NCBI GenBank assembly: GCA_031979385.1
Contig: DALZEF010000003.1
Span: forward strand, 124,001 to 188,000
From: Timonella sp031979385
GTDB taxonomy: Bacteria > Actinomycetota > Actinomycetes > Actinomycetales > Cellulomonadaceae
Reading direction: 5' to 3'
Length of the DNA stretch: 64,000 nucleotides
The notes under the pieces are model-generated. The model made no database searches, was not told where the DNA came from, and saw only the letters and a list, made by a program, of their open reading frames with translations. Numbering within the stretch: the stretch's first letter is position 1; every line of letters begins with the position of its first letter. The position numbers and the translations under genes were made by a program. Shown piece after piece: positions 18,013 to 26,730 of this stretch.

Positions 18013-18626
18013 GAGTCATCGCCTTCGGCGAGGACTTCATCGATCAGAGCGTTGAGTGTGGACTTCTCGATCTGGCCCAGTACGCGTGCGGCAACCCGGC
18101 CCTCTTGATCCAGAACAACCGTGGTGGGTACCGCCTTGATGGGGACAACGCCAGCAAGGGTCGCAATCGCCTTGCCGTTGCGGTCGTCGATGCTCGGCCA
18201 GGTGATCCCGAATTCACGCTCGAACGCCTGGGCTGCACCCGCGTCGTCTGTGCGGTTGATGCCGATCAGGTGTAGACCGTCGTCCGCTCGATCTGTGGCC
18301 ACGTCCAGAAGATCCTGCGCCTCAGCACGGCACGGCGGGCATGCCGCATACCAGGTGTTGAGCACGACAACGTCGCCAGCAAAGACGGACGTATCCACGG
18401 CGTTGCCGTCGTAGTCCGTCCCGGTCAGCACAACCGATTCACCGCGTTCGTCCACATCCCATGTGCGCAGCGAACCGTCACCGGACTGGTAACCCTGGTC
18501 CACTACGACCTCGCCGTTTCCCGAGTCCTGTGGGCCGCACGCGGCAAGCGCGAGTACAGCGCCCACAGCACACAGGGCTGCGAGGGCGCGACGGGAGCGG
18601 GGAAGGGATAAGGACAAACGACTCAC
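18009..18626 (-). CDS. resA: ResA/TlpA-type thioredoxin-like lipoprotein
   Basis: Reduces apocytochrome c cysteines outside the membrane before haem attachment. I place the start at the GTG at 18626, giving 205 residues. This gives a proper signal peptide with lipobox LAAC at Cys30. Earlier in-frame starts add an implausible Arg-rich leader. The redox site is CPPC at 96-99 (WYAACPPCR) and the cis-proline is in KAVPTTVVLD. It is immediately upstream of ccdA. Confidence 0.9.
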   Translation of the reverse strand: MSRLSLSLPRSRRALAALCAVGAVLALAACGPQDSGNGEVVVDQGYQSGDGSLRTWDVDERGESVVLTGTDYDGNAVDTSVFAGDVVVLNTWYAACPPCRAEAQDLLDVATDRADDGLHLIGINRTDDAGAAQAFEREFGITWPSIDDRNGKAIATLAGVVPIKAVPTTVVLDQEGRVAARVLGQIEKSTLNALIDEVLAEGDDS

Positions 18627-18670
18627 AACGCTAACTTTGACGTAATCGACTGGATAAAACCTGAAAAATG

Positions 18671-19315
18671 TCAGGCTCCGGCCACTTTGGAGGCGTTCGG
18701 GTACAGGTCTGCAACCGGTTCGGTGTACTTGACCTCGACAAGGGTGTCTCCGTCGAAGGTGAGAGAGGTCAGGGATGCAAGGTTGCACTCACGCTTACGT
18801 GGGTCGTGCCACAGCCGCTTACCCTCGTAGGCGGAGCGAGCGATCCAGATGGGTAGTTGGTGGCTGACCAGAAGTGCTTCGCGTCCTCGTGCCAGTTCGC
18901 GAGCCGAGTCCACGGCTGCGTGTACTCGGGCAACCTGCTCCTTATATGGTTCGCCCCACGATGGACGAAATGGGTTGATGAGGTGCGGCCAGTGCTCCGG
19001 GTGACGTAGCGAGCCGTCACCCACGCCGAAGGTCTTACCCTCAAAGTAGTTGGCGGCCTCGATCAGGCGCTCATCCGTTCCAAGTTCAAGATTGAATGCC
19101 TTGGCACTTGGCGTTGCGGTTTCCTGTGCTCGCTGCAGCGGCGAGGCAATGACGGTGACGATATCCCGCTTTTCCGCAACAAGGTGTTCGGCAACGCGGC
19201 GCGCCATCTCGTTTCCGAGGTCAGAGAGTCGGTATCCGGGCAGCCGTCCGTACAGGATCTTTTCTGGGTTGAAGACTTCGCCATGACGCATAAGGTGGAT
19301 AGTAGTAAGGGCCAT
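18671..19315 (-). CDS. Histidine phosphatase (phosphoglycerate mutase-like)
   Basis: A 214-residue protein of the histidine phosphatase superfamily. The phosphorylated His is in MRHGEVFNPE at residue 11. The second His is in LLVSHQLPIW. A phosphoglycerate mutase of this type heads the System II cytochrome c operon in many actinobacteria, but its substrate there is not established. It lies about 45 bases before resA on the same strand and is probably the first gene of the five-gene operon. It is divergent from the YceI gene. Confidence 0.87.
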   Translation of the reverse strand: MALTTIHLMRHGEVFNPEKILYGRLPGYRLSDLGNEMARRVAEHLVAEKRDIVTVIASPLQRAQETATPSAKAFNLELGTDERLIEAANYFEGKTFGVGDGSLRHPEHWPHLINPFRPSWGEPYKEQVARVHAAVDSARELARGREALLVSHQLPIWIARSAYEGKRLWHDPRKRECNLASLTSLTFDGDTLVEVKYTEPVADLYPNASKVAGA

Positions 19316-19497
19316 GGCTCTAGTCTGTCAAAGAATCGGGGGTGTTGGGGCACAGGTCCGAGTGATGGGGACCACCACACGAATTTAGTTGAATCTTCAA
19401 CTAGCACTTGCACGACTTCGCAGAAGGGTTTAGGCTAGTAACGAGCAATACTTGAAGCGTCAAGCAATTGAGCGCCACCCCGAGCAAAGGAACCAAC

Positions 19498-20040
19498 ATG
19501 ACTCTCCCAGCAGGTCTCGAAGCAGGCACCTACAACGCAGACCCAACCCACACGACCGCGGCGTTCACCGTACGCCACGCAGGAATCTCCAAGGTTCGTG
19601 GAACCGTTCCAGTGACCTCGGCAGTCATCACCATCGGTGACTCCCTTGAGTCTTCCTCCGTCACCGCTGAACTCGACGCACGCGGCGTGAACACCGGAAA
19701 CGCAGACCGCGACGGACACCTCCAGTCGGCAGACTTCTTCAACGTCGAGGCCAACCCAACCTGGACCTTCGCATCCACCTCGGTTGCTGGAACCCCTGAG
19801 GAGTTCACCGTGACCGGCGACCTCACCATCAACGGCGTCACCAAGTCCGTTGAACTTGAGGTCGAATTCACCGGAACCGCCGTTGACCCATTCGGCAACA
19901 AGCGCGCAGCATTCGAGGGCAAGATCGAGTTCTCCCGCAAGGAGTTCGGTCTGACCTGGAACGCTGCCCTCGAAGCCGGTGGCGTCCTTGTCTCCGACAA
20001 GGTCAAGGTAGAGCTCGAGATCTCCGCAATCGCTGCGTGA
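19498..20040 (+). CDS. YceI-like family protein
   Basis: A 180-residue lipocalin-like beta-barrel expected to bind a polyisoprenoid or similar lipid. Visible family landmarks are YNADPTHTTAAFTVRH at the start, DRDGHLQSADFFNVEANP in the middle and ALEAGGVLVSDKVKVELE at the end. I chose the ATG at 19498 because AAAGGAA precedes it and the family's usual N-terminus follows. It has no signal peptide, so it acts in the cytoplasm. Confidence 0.9.
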   Translation: MTLPAGLEAGTYNADPTHTTAAFTVRHAGISKVRGTVPVTSAVITIGDSLESSSVTAELDARGVNTGNADRDGHLQSADFFNVEANPTWTFASTSVAGTPEEFTVTGDLTINGVTKSVELEVEFTGTAVDPFGNKRAAFEGKIEFSRKEFGLTWNAALEAGGVLVSDKVKVELEISAIAA

Positions 20041-20092
20041 TGAATCCTCCCTTCGGTCATCGCATACGATGACTTGAGGCTTGGGAGTAAAT

Positions 20093-20123
20093 AACCCTCG
20101 TCCACGTACTGTGGATGAGGGTT
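20093..20123 (+). terminator. Intrinsic terminator of the YceI gene
   Basis: Perfect arms AACCCTC-TCCAC / GTGGA-GAGGGTT (one mismatch in the middle) with loop GTACT are followed by CTTTTAT on the plus strand. Confidence 0.85.
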
Positions 20124-20152
20124 CTTTTATCTCGCGGTTACCCTGCCTAAAC

Positions 20153-21376
20153 TCAAGACGACAGGTTGTAACCCATTGAACGCATGAACTCGAGTAACTC
20201 TTGGCGGTGTTCAGGCCCCTTGGTCTCGACCTGCATGGTGACCTCAACCTCGTCGATTGCGAGATCAACACCCGTGCGCACGTGATCAACATGCATGATG
20301 TTCGCCTGCTGTGACGCGAGATCAAACAACATCTGCGCAAGAGCACCCGGCTTATCAATCAGCCGCACCTTCATCACGAGGAAGCGCCCGGCAGCGACCA
20401 GACCGTGCCGCACCACACGCAACAAGATGTTCGGGTCGATGTTGCCACCTGAGAGCAGCGACACGACGGGGCCATCGAACTGGCCGGGCTTGGCGATCAA
20501 TGCCGCCACCCCTGTCACACCGGCAGGCTCCACCACGAGCTTCGCGCGCTCCGCCATGAACACGAGCGCCCGCGAGATGTCCTCCTCTGACACGTTCACG
20601 ATACGGGTGTTGTGCCGCGCAATGATGTCGAACGGCACGTCGCCGGGGGTGCTCACAGCGATTCCATCCGCCATGGTCGATTGAGCGGGGAAGGTGACAG
20701 GATGTCCAGCTTGGAGCGAATACGTGTACGCCGAGGCCCGCGTGGCCTGCACGCCGACGACCTCCACCTGCGGAGCAATGGCCGCGAACGCGGCTACAAG
20801 TCCAGCCACGAGGCCACCACCTCCAACAGGTGCGAGAACCGTACGCACGTCAGGCACCTGCTCAAGGATCTCCAGTGCCACGGTCGCCTGGCCCACGATG
20901 ACATCGGGGTGGTTGAATGGGTGAATGAACGTCGCACCCGTGCGGTCGGCCTCCGCTTGAGCTTCGGCGAGCGTCTCATCCACGTTCGTGCCGTACAGGC
21001 GCACCTCGGCCCCATATTCTCGGGTCGCCGCGATCTTCGGCAATGCTGCACCGGCAGGCATGTACACGACCGCGGGGATTCCCAGCGCCGCAGCCGCGAG
21101 CGCCACACCCTGCGCATGGTTACCCGCGGATGCTGCGATCACACCGCGTGATTTCTCCTCGTCGCTGAGGCGCGCCATACGCACGTAGGCGCCACGTACT
21201 TTGAACGATCCGGAGCGTTGGAGGTTCTCGCACTTGAGGTAGGTTTTGGTGCCGGTGAAAGCTTCGAGCGCCCGCGATGACTCGATCGGTGTCACCCGTG
21301 CGATCCCGTCAAGAAGTTTAGCGGCTTCCTGGATGGACTCGAGCGTGACCGATGAGGTGTGCGGAGAAATCGTCAT
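20153..21376 (-). CDS. ilvA: Threonine dehydratase (threonine ammonia-lyase) with ACT domain
   Basis: A PLP enzyme that deaminates threonine to 2-oxobutyrate. It has 407 residues. The PLP lysine is Lys59 in RSGSFKVRGA. The phosphate-binding loop is PVGGGGLVAG. A single C-terminal ACT-like domain covers about 330-407, with RLIDKPGALAQM. A single ACT domain and this length fit the catabolic/IlvA short type found in actinobacteria. Whether it feeds isoleucine synthesis or catabolism cannot be told. The only other branched-chain gene here is ilvD, 30 kb away. Confidence 0.9.
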   Translation of the reverse strand: MTISPHTSSVTLESIQEAAKLLDGIARVTPIESSRALEAFTGTKTYLKCENLQRSGSFKVRGAYVRMARLSDEEKSRGVIAASAGNHAQGVALAAAALGIPAVVYMPAGAALPKIAATREYGAEVRLYGTNVDETLAEAQAEADRTGATFIHPFNHPDVIVGQATVALEILEQVPDVRTVLAPVGGGGLVAGLVAAFAAIAPQVEVVGVQATRASAYTYSLQAGHPVTFPAQSTMADGIAVSTPGDVPFDIIARHNTRIVNVSEEDISRALVFMAERAKLVVEPAGVTGVAALIAKPGQFDGPVVSLLSGGNIDPNILLRVVRHGLVAAGRFLVMKVRLIDKPGALAQMLFDLASQQANIMHVDHVRTGVDLAIDEVEVTMQVETKGPEHRQELLEFMRSMGYNLSS

Positions 21377-21408
21377 GGAGACTTCCTGAATGAGTGCTGG
21401 GCGGACAC

Positions 21409-22863
21409 TTACTGGCCGCGTGATTCGCCGTTGGGGTCGGCGCGATCTGTGGATGAACTTGACGACGAGTCGGCGGCGCTCCCGGCTCCACCTCGCGTTC
21501 CAGCGTCACCGGTTTCGTACGAGCCGCTGCCCGAGCCTGGAACATCTGGTTTGTTCTGGAAGCGCGCCATAATTCTATCGAGGATTTCGGTGCCTTTGTC
21601 CTCGCTGTGCGGCACCTCGTCCCAGCGCCCATCAGAGACGTATTTGGCTGCGGAGACCACCATGTAGGCGGGACGGCCGGAAGGTTTGATGGCGATGTGG
21701 TCGTCGAAGCCGAGTTCGGGGAACTTGTCGTGTCCCCGGTAGTACAGGATGATCGTGTTCAAAGTCGCTACCAGCGGCACGGCGAACAGCGCGCCGACGA
21801 TTCCGGCGAGCACGGTTCCTGCGGTCACGGAGAGCAGTACGGCCACGGGGTGCACGGAAACCGCGCGTCCCATGAGCAGTGGTTGGAGTATGTGTCCCTC
21901 GATCTGCTGGACCAACAGCACGATACCGAGCATGATGAGCGCATAGATCCATCCCTTGGCAACCAGCGCAACGAGTACGGCCACAGCGCCGGTGAGGATC
22001 GCACCGACGAACGGGATGAACGAGCCAAGGAATACCAGCGCAGCCATGGGCACCACGAGCGGCAAACCTAGAACTGCGGCTCCAAGGCCGATACCAACGG
22101 CGTCAATGAACGCGACGAGGATTTGGGTGCGCACGTACGACGAAAGGGTGACGAGTCCGCGCCGGCCCGCTTGATGCGTGCGCTCTCGGACGTGGCGCGG
22201 CAACAATCCCACGAGCCAGGTCCAGATCTGTCGTCCATCCATGAGGAAGAAGATCGTGCAGAAGAACGCGATGAGTGTTCCCGCAAGGATGTGCGTCACG
22301 GTGCTAGTCACCGACAACGCCCCGTCGAGAACCGTGCCCACATACTGCTGGAAGTTCCGGGTCAGTTCGCTCCAGTAACTCTCAACCGAGTGAAGGTCCA
22401 GGTTGAGTGGGGCGCCTTGCGCCCAGGTGAGCAGTTCGTTGAAACCCTTCATCGCCTGGGTGGACAGTTGCGAGATACCCACCGCGATCTGGGATCCAGC
22501 CGCGGTCAACAGCCCGGCAAGCGCCGCGATCAGCACAACGATTGACGTCACCGCACTGAGTGCGCGAGGAACCTTGAGTTTCGTCACGAAGAAACTGTGC
22601 ATCGGTTGCAGGAGCACGGTGAGCAGCAGTGCCACCGCAACCGGGATAACGATGGTTTTAAGTGCTCCAACACCCCAGATGGTGAGGGCGGCGACTGCCA
22701 CGACCACCAGGATCCGCCATCCCCACGATGCTGCGGCTACAAGCACCGGGGAGACATAGGGTTTTTCGTCTCGGGTTTTCGCGGATACTGCTTCTTTGAG
22801 TACCGGCGAGGCCACACGTACCGTGGGTTCGCTCATATTCTCGGCACCGGGAGTCTGAGACAT
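21409..22863 (-). CDS. AI-2E family transporter (PerM/TqsA-like)
   Basis: A 484-residue integral membrane protein with about eight helices, matching the AI-2E transporter family. Landmarks are the pair of N-terminal helices, LVTLSSYVRTQILVAFIDAVG, the glycine-rich LVFLGSFIPFVGAILTG and EGHILQPLLMGRAVSVHP. Family members have been linked to quorum signal export or ion transport, and the substrate is unknown here. The C-terminal tail is disordered and Ser-rich. Its coding DNA holds a TTGNCGACGA copy at 21459. Divergent from msrA. Confidence 0.9.
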   Translation of the reverse strand: MSQTPGAENMSEPTVRVASPVLKEAVSAKTRDEKPYVSPVLVAAASWGWRILVVVAVAALTIWGVGALKTIVIPVAVALLLTVLLQPMHSFFVTKLKVPRALSAVTSIVVLIAALAGLLTAAGSQIAVGISQLSTQAMKGFNELLTWAQGAPLNLDLHSVESYWSELTRNFQQYVGTVLDGALSVTSTVTHILAGTLIAFFCTIFFLMDGRQIWTWLVGLLPRHVRERTHQAGRRGLVTLSSYVRTQILVAFIDAVGIGLGAAVLGLPLVVPMAALVFLGSFIPFVGAILTGAVAVLVALVAKGWIYALIMLGIVLLVQQIEGHILQPLLMGRAVSVHPVAVLLSVTAGTVLAGIVGALFAVPLVATLNTIILYYRGHDKFPELGFDDHIAIKPSGRPAYMVVSAAKYVSDGRWDEVPHSEDKGTEILDRIMARFQNKPDVPGSGSGSYETGDAGTRGGAGSAADSSSSSSTDRADPNGESRGQ

Positions 22864-22984
22864 ACTTACCTTTCGTTATGGTGGAACAAACAGTCGGGAA
22901 CATTTGCTCGCGCCAACTGGTTGTAACCTGTTGCCTATTTTTCCACCGACGCGACTGTTTTCGCGTCATTCCGAGGGGGTATTT

Positions 22985-23656
22985 GTGTTTGAGGCTCTTT
23001 TTGGTTCATCACTGAAAACAACGATGGTTTCGCGTGAACGAGCACTGTCTGGACGGGGCGAGCCTGTTCCGGTTCCCTCTCGGCACGAGGTGCTGGATGC
23101 CCCTCTCGTAGGCCTTGAGGACGATCCCGCACTGCGCACGATTTATCTGGGACTGGGATGTTTCTGGGGTGCGGAGAAGGAATTCTGGCGTACCGATGGT
23201 GTGGTATCGACTGCGGTCGGATATCAGGGCGGCTACACCGCGAATCCCACATACGAGGAGGTGTGCTCTGGGTTGACCGGCCACACTGAGATTGTGAAGG
23301 TCACCTACGATCCGGCGCGTATCAGTGACCGCGAGATTCTGCGGAAGTTCTGGGAGTCACACGACCCAACGCAGGGGTTCCGTCAGGGAAATGACGTGGG
23401 TACGCAGTATCGTTCGGCCCTCTATTTCACCACTCCGGAGCAGGAACAGATTGCGCGTGAGACGCTTGAGTCGTTCCAACAGGCGCTTGAGGCCAAGGGG
23501 TTTGGTCGGATTACCACTCAGATTCTTAAGTCGGGTGGTGAGGTCCCGCAGGGTGCTGGCCCGTTTTATTACGCGGAGGCCTACCACCAGCAGTACCTGT
23601 ACAAGAACCCGAACGGTTACTGCCCGGTCCATTCGACCGGGGTTGCGTGCGACTGA
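22985..23656 (+). CDS. msrA: Peptide methionine sulfoxide reductase MsrA
   Basis: Repairs methionine-S-sulfoxide in proteins. The catalytic Cys59 is in LGCFWGAEKEFW. The substrate pocket is in WESHDPTQGFRQGNDVGTQY, and the C-terminal resolving Cys is in NGYCPVHSTGVACD. I chose the GTG at 22985, preceded by GAGGGGG. This gives 223 residues and an N-terminus (MFEALFGSSLKTTMVSRE) like other actinobacterial MsrA proteins. An in-frame ATG at 23024 is the alternative. It ends only 21 bases from the convergent gene. Confidence 0.94.
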   Translation: MFEALFGSSLKTTMVSRERALSGRGEPVPVPSRHEVLDAPLVGLEDDPALRTIYLGLGCFWGAEKEFWRTDGVVSTAVGYQGGYTANPTYEEVCSGLTGHTEIVKVTYDPARISDREILRKFWESHDPTQGFRQGNDVGTQYRSALYFTTPEQEQIARETLESFQQALEAKGFGRITTQILKSGGEVPQGAGPFYYAEAYHQQYLYKNPNGYCPVHSTGVACD

Positions 23657-23677
23657 TCTCCTGTCCGGTGTCAGTGG

Positions 23678-24562
23678 TTAGCGCTTGGGTTTGCGGCCCG
23701 TTCCTTTTCCGCTTTTCGACGAGGCCCTCGTTCCGCCCTTGCCTCCCGCGGGTTTCTTCCCACTTTTAGTTACGCCGCGTCCGGATCCTGCGCGGGTACC
23801 GCCGGTTCGTGATGCCTTGCCTTGGGTTGCACGGCGCTTTTGCTTTTCAGCGACTCGCGCTGCTCGTTCGGCTTTCTGCGCTTCCTGAACGTTCGCGTCG
23901 GCGGCCTTCTGTTGGTCGGGGTTAGACCGCTGGGCGCGGGAAGAACTTGCCTTGCGTCCGCGCACAATCCCGATGAACTCCTCGACGTCCTCAGGGTTTT
24001 CGTCAAAGGCAGGCCACACCAGAGCGACTGGTGAGAATGGGGCTCCCTCGATCGGACGGTAATCGAGGTCCTTGCGGTGGTGCAGTCGCGCCAGCGACTG
24101 CGGCACAATCACCACCCCGACCCCTGCGGCAACCACCTCAAGCGCGATCTTGGTGTTCTCCACCCGCTCAGCAGCAGGGATACCCGGAAGGTGATCCCAG
24201 TCCAACGGGCAGTCGAGGGGATGCTGAAGTACCTCGTCGGCAATATCCACGAGCGTGAGGTTGTCTGCCGCAGCGAAGTGGTGCTCCTTTGGGAATACCA
24301 CAACCGGCGTTTCGCGGTACAACTCAATCGCGTGTAAGCCCTCGCGGTCGATAGGCAGTCGTACAAGGCTCATATCCGTCAAACCCTCGCGCACGGACTG
24401 CGCGCCATCAAGCGCGGGAAGCTGGATCAACTCGATGGGGGTGTCTGGTCGGCGCTGCTTCCACAGGTTCACCCACTTGGCAGGAGTGACTCCGGGAACG
24501 TAACCCAACCGGAAAGTGGTGGGAGTCTCGTCAAGATTGCCGTTATTGGTGCCATTTTCCAC
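23678..24562 (-). CDS. LysR-type substrate-binding domain protein without HTH, basic tail
   Basis: A 294-residue protein. Residues 15-200 look like the effector-binding domain of LysR regulators (FRLGYVPGVTPAKW, EVVAAGVGVVIVPQSLARL). There is no N-terminal helix-turn-helix. The last 90 residues are a lysine/arginine/glycine-rich, disordered tail that could bind nucleic acid non-specifically. It is divergent from a DUF5997 gene, and the two families are commonly adjacent in actinobacteria. Its function is unknown. The missing HTH is not due to truncation, since the start region is normal. Confidence 0.85.
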   Translation of the reverse strand: MENGTNNGNLDETPTTFRLGYVPGVTPAKWVNLWKQRRPDTPIELIQLPALDGAQSVREGLTDMSLVRLPIDREGLHAIELYRETPVVVFPKEHHFAAADNLTLVDIADEVLQHPLDCPLDWDHLPGIPAAERVENTKIALEVVAAGVGVVIVPQSLARLHHRKDLDYRPIEGAPFSPVALVWPAFDENPEDVEEFIGIVRGRKASSSRAQRSNPDQQKAADANVQEAQKAERAARVAEKQKRRATQGKASRTGGTRAGSGRGVTKSGKKPAGGKGGTRASSKSGKGTGRKPKR

Positions 24563-24597
24563 AACTCAAGGCTACCCGCATTCGGTACGCTTTAGGT

Positions 24598-25020
24598 ATG
24601 ACAACTCGTAGGACCTCCCAGGACATGAAGGCGGCAACCGCTGCGAAGAAGCTTGGTATTTACTTGCCAGCAGCGCCCCAAGAATTTCAGGAGGCGACCA
24701 TCACCCGCGAGGAGCTCAATGAGCTCCAGGCCAACCCACCCCAGTGGCTCGTTGACCTGCGCCGCAACGGGCCGCACCCGCGCACCATCGTTGCAAAGCG
24801 CCTCGGGATTTCAATATCCGGTTTGAACCGAAACGGCTACTCCGAGCCGCTCACAACCGAGGAAATCAACGAGATCCGCACCGAGGAACCCAAGTGGCTC
24901 GTCATCGAACGACAGATCGCCGCTGAGGTCAAGGCCGAAGAGGAGCGTCTCGCGAAGGAAGCCCGCATCAAAGCGGAACGCGACGCACGTCGTGCCCGCA
25001 CCGCGCACAAGGGCAAGTAA
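24598..25020 (+). CDS. DUF5997 family protein
   Basis: A 140-residue, highly charged protein matching DUF5997. Two similar segments (ITREELNELQANPPQWLVDL and LTTEEINEIRTEEPKWLVIE) form an internal repeat. A region between them (HPRTIVAKRLGISISGLNRN) resembles a helix-turn-helix. The C-terminal 35 residues are a Lys/Arg/Glu helix. It is divergent from the LysR-like protein across 35 bases. The two may form a functional pair in which this protein supplies the DNA binding that the partner lacks. That is inference. Confidence 0.8.
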   Translation: MTTRRTSQDMKAATAAKKLGIYLPAAPQEFQEATITREELNELQANPPQWLVDLRRNGPHPRTIVAKRLGISISGLNRNGYSEPLTTEEINEIRTEEPKWLVIERQIAAEVKAEEERLAKEARIKAERDARRARTAHKGK

Positions 25021-25031
25021 GAACCAAGCAG

Positions 25032-25077
25032 AAAGTGGGGCTGACCCGAACCTCTCAGTTCGGGTCAGCCCCACTTT
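25032..25077. terminator. Bidirectional intrinsic terminator
   Basis: A perfect 20-base stem (arms AAAGTGGGGCTGACCCGAAC) with loop CTCTCA is followed by T-rich sequence on both strands. It lies between the convergent DUF5997 and FKBP genes. Confidence 0.92.
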
Positions 25078-25099
25078 TATGTCTACGATTAGACGTCGC

Positions 25100-25504
25100 T
25101 CAGGCTACGTCAACCAGGTCGATCACGAACACGAGGGTTGCGCCACCGGCGATACCAGCCTGCGGGATGCCACGCTGGCCATAGCCAAGCTCTGGTGGGA
25201 TCGACAGCAGGATACGCGAGCCGAGCTTCTTACCTGGAAGGCCTTGGTCCCAGCCACCGATAACGGCGCCGATACCGATTGGGAAATCGATCGTTGCGCC
25301 GCGGTCATAGGAGTTGTCGAACACGGAGCCACCCCAAGACTGACCGAGGTAGTGGACCACGATGTTGTCGCCTGCAGCGATCTCAGGGCCGTCACCCTCA
25401 ACAAGAACCTCAACCTGGAGACCTGCTGGAGCTTGTGGGGTTGGGAAGGTAATAACCGGCTTTTCGCCGAATCCGCCGGTAGCGGAAGGAAGTTGGGTCG
25501 ACAT
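25100..25504 (-). CDS. FKBP-type peptidyl-prolyl isomerase
   Basis: A 134-residue cytoplasmic FKBP with one domain. Landmarks are VVHYLGQSWGGSVFDNSY, FPIGIGAVIGGWDQGLPG and IPPELGYGQRG. I chose the ATG at 25504 because AAAGG lies at a proper distance. The open frame continues 14 codons upstream without support. There is no lipobox. The gene is followed by a strong bidirectional terminator, so it is probably monocistronic. Confidence 0.92.
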   Translation of the reverse strand: MSTQLPSATGGFGEKPVITFPTPQAPAGLQVEVLVEGDGPEIAAGDNIVVHYLGQSWGGSVFDNSYDRGATIDFPIGIGAVIGGWDQGLPGKKLGSRILLSIPPELGYGQRGIPQAGIAGGATLVFVIDLVDVA

Positions 25505-25561
25505 GCGTCGGAGCCTTTCGTTATGGATTTCCCGGTTGCTGCGCAACGGCGGGAACTGCCA

Positions 25562-25577
25562 GTCACACTAGTGTGAC
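25562..25577. promoter_or_regulatory. Perfect 16-bp palindrome upstream of FKBP gene
   Basis: GTCACACTAGTGTGAC is a perfect palindrome located about 60 bases upstream of the FKBP start codon. That position suits an operator overlapping the promoter. No regulator is known from the window. Confidence 0.35.
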
Positions 25578-25581
25578 ACGT

Positions 25582-25642
25582 AGGTTGGCCCGTCCGCCAA
25601 CAGTCACGCCGGTAACCAGCGTGTGGGCGAACGGGCCAACCT
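25582..25642 (-). terminator. Hairpin after Bax-inhibitor-like gene
   Basis: Outer 12-base arms AGGTTGGCCCGT / ACGGGCCAACCT enclose a further weak inner pairing. It lies just beyond the stop of the gene at 25654-26511, upstream of the FKBP gene. Confidence 0.7.
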
Positions 25643-25653
25643 GTAGCGAAGAA

Positions 25654-26511
25654 TTAGTCGCTTCCGCGCAGGATCGCGAGCAGGCGCAGGATTTCAACGT
25701 ACAGCCAGATCAGTGTGACCATGAGGCCGAACGCCGCGGACCATGCGTACTTCTTCGGGATACCGTTGCGAACACCGGTTGCAGCCATGTCGAAGTCCTG
25801 AATCAGGGCCATTGCGGCAAGTCCGATAGCAACCAGACCGATCACGATACCGAGACCGCCGGAACGCATTCCCCAACCTTCGAGCACGCCGGTCGCCACG
25901 AGAACCAGGTTGACCAAGCTGAATAGCGCAATGCCAACGATTCCCACGAGCAGGATGCGGTTGAATTTCGGGGTCACGCGGACCTTGCCGGACTTGAACA
26001 GGAACAGCGCGCCTACGAACACCGACATCGTGGCCAGAACCGCCTGGAAGACCAAACCATCAAGCGGCTGACCACTCACGGTCATGTTCTGGAAGATATA
26101 GGAGATTCCACCAAGGAACATTCCCTGGAAGACCGTGTACGCGACGATGAGCGCCGGGCTTGGCTCCTTCTTGAACGCGTTGACGAGACCGAGAACAAGG
26201 CCACCGATCACACCAACGATGTAGAGGCTTGGGTTCAATACCCACGTGGCCGCCGCGACAGCGATCAGAAGCGCCAGCAAGCCACCGGTCTTCATGATGA
26301 TGTCGTCATAGGTCATGCGGTCGGTGTCTACCGAGGTGGCGGCTGGAGCGTTGTACATCTGCTCCATTGATGCCGCGTCCATCGTCTGCGAGTAAGCACC
26401 GTGGGCCTCGGTTGAGAAGCGAGGATCCATCTGCCGCTGTTGCGTACGCTGAACGTCGCGGTTCGCCTTCTCGCCGAACACCGCACTGTTGTTAAAGACT
26501 GGGTTTGCCAT
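25654..26511 (-). CDS. Bax inhibitor-1/YccA-like membrane protein
   Basis: A 285-residue protein with a soluble N-terminal region of about 75 residues and seven hydrophobic helices, in the layout of the Bax1-I (YccA, DUF4870-like) family. Landmarks are YIVGVIGGLVLGLVNAFKK, the stretch AYTVFQGMFLGGISYIFQ and KKYAWSAAFGLMVTLIWLY near the C-terminus. The ATG at 26511 has GGAGGAAGA directly upstream and is preferred over the earlier in-frame ATG at 26547. The cellular role in actinobacteria is not known. Confidence 0.88.
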   Translation of the reverse strand: MANPVFNNSAVFGEKANRDVQRTQQRQMDPRFSTEAHGAYSQTMDAASMEQMYNAPAATSVDTDRMTYDDIIMKTGGLLALLIAVAAATWVLNPSLYIVGVIGGLVLGLVNAFKKEPSPALIVAYTVFQGMFLGGISYIFQNMTVSGQPLDGLVFQAVLATMSVFVGALFLFKSGKVRVTPKFNRILLVGIVGIALFSLVNLVLVATGVLEGWGMRSGGLGIVIGLVAIGLAAMALIQDFDMAATGVRNGIPKKYAWSAAFGLMVTLIWLYVEILRLLAILRGSD

Positions 26512-26684
26512 TCTTCCTCCGTCTTGGGGGATGTACACGCCCCACAATACCTGCGGGACGGACGGTACTGACAGTTATAACGCAACAGGTTGTCATTTAG
26601 TTCCTACGTATTGCCAGCCGCGAGTCACGTGAAAGCAACCTGATCCGCAACGGTCATGCTGGCACCGGAAAACACTGCGAGCAT

Positions 26685-26723
26685 ACAAGAACAGCTGCAA
26701 CGTTGGGTTGCAGCTGTTCTTGT
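26685..26723 (-). terminator. Intrinsic terminator of the UAA tRNA gene
   Basis: A perfect 17-base stem (ACAAGAACAGCTGCAAC and its complement) with a 5-base loop starts 8 bases downstream of the tRNA 3' end. Confidence 0.85.
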
Positions 26724-26730
26724 AGTGAAC

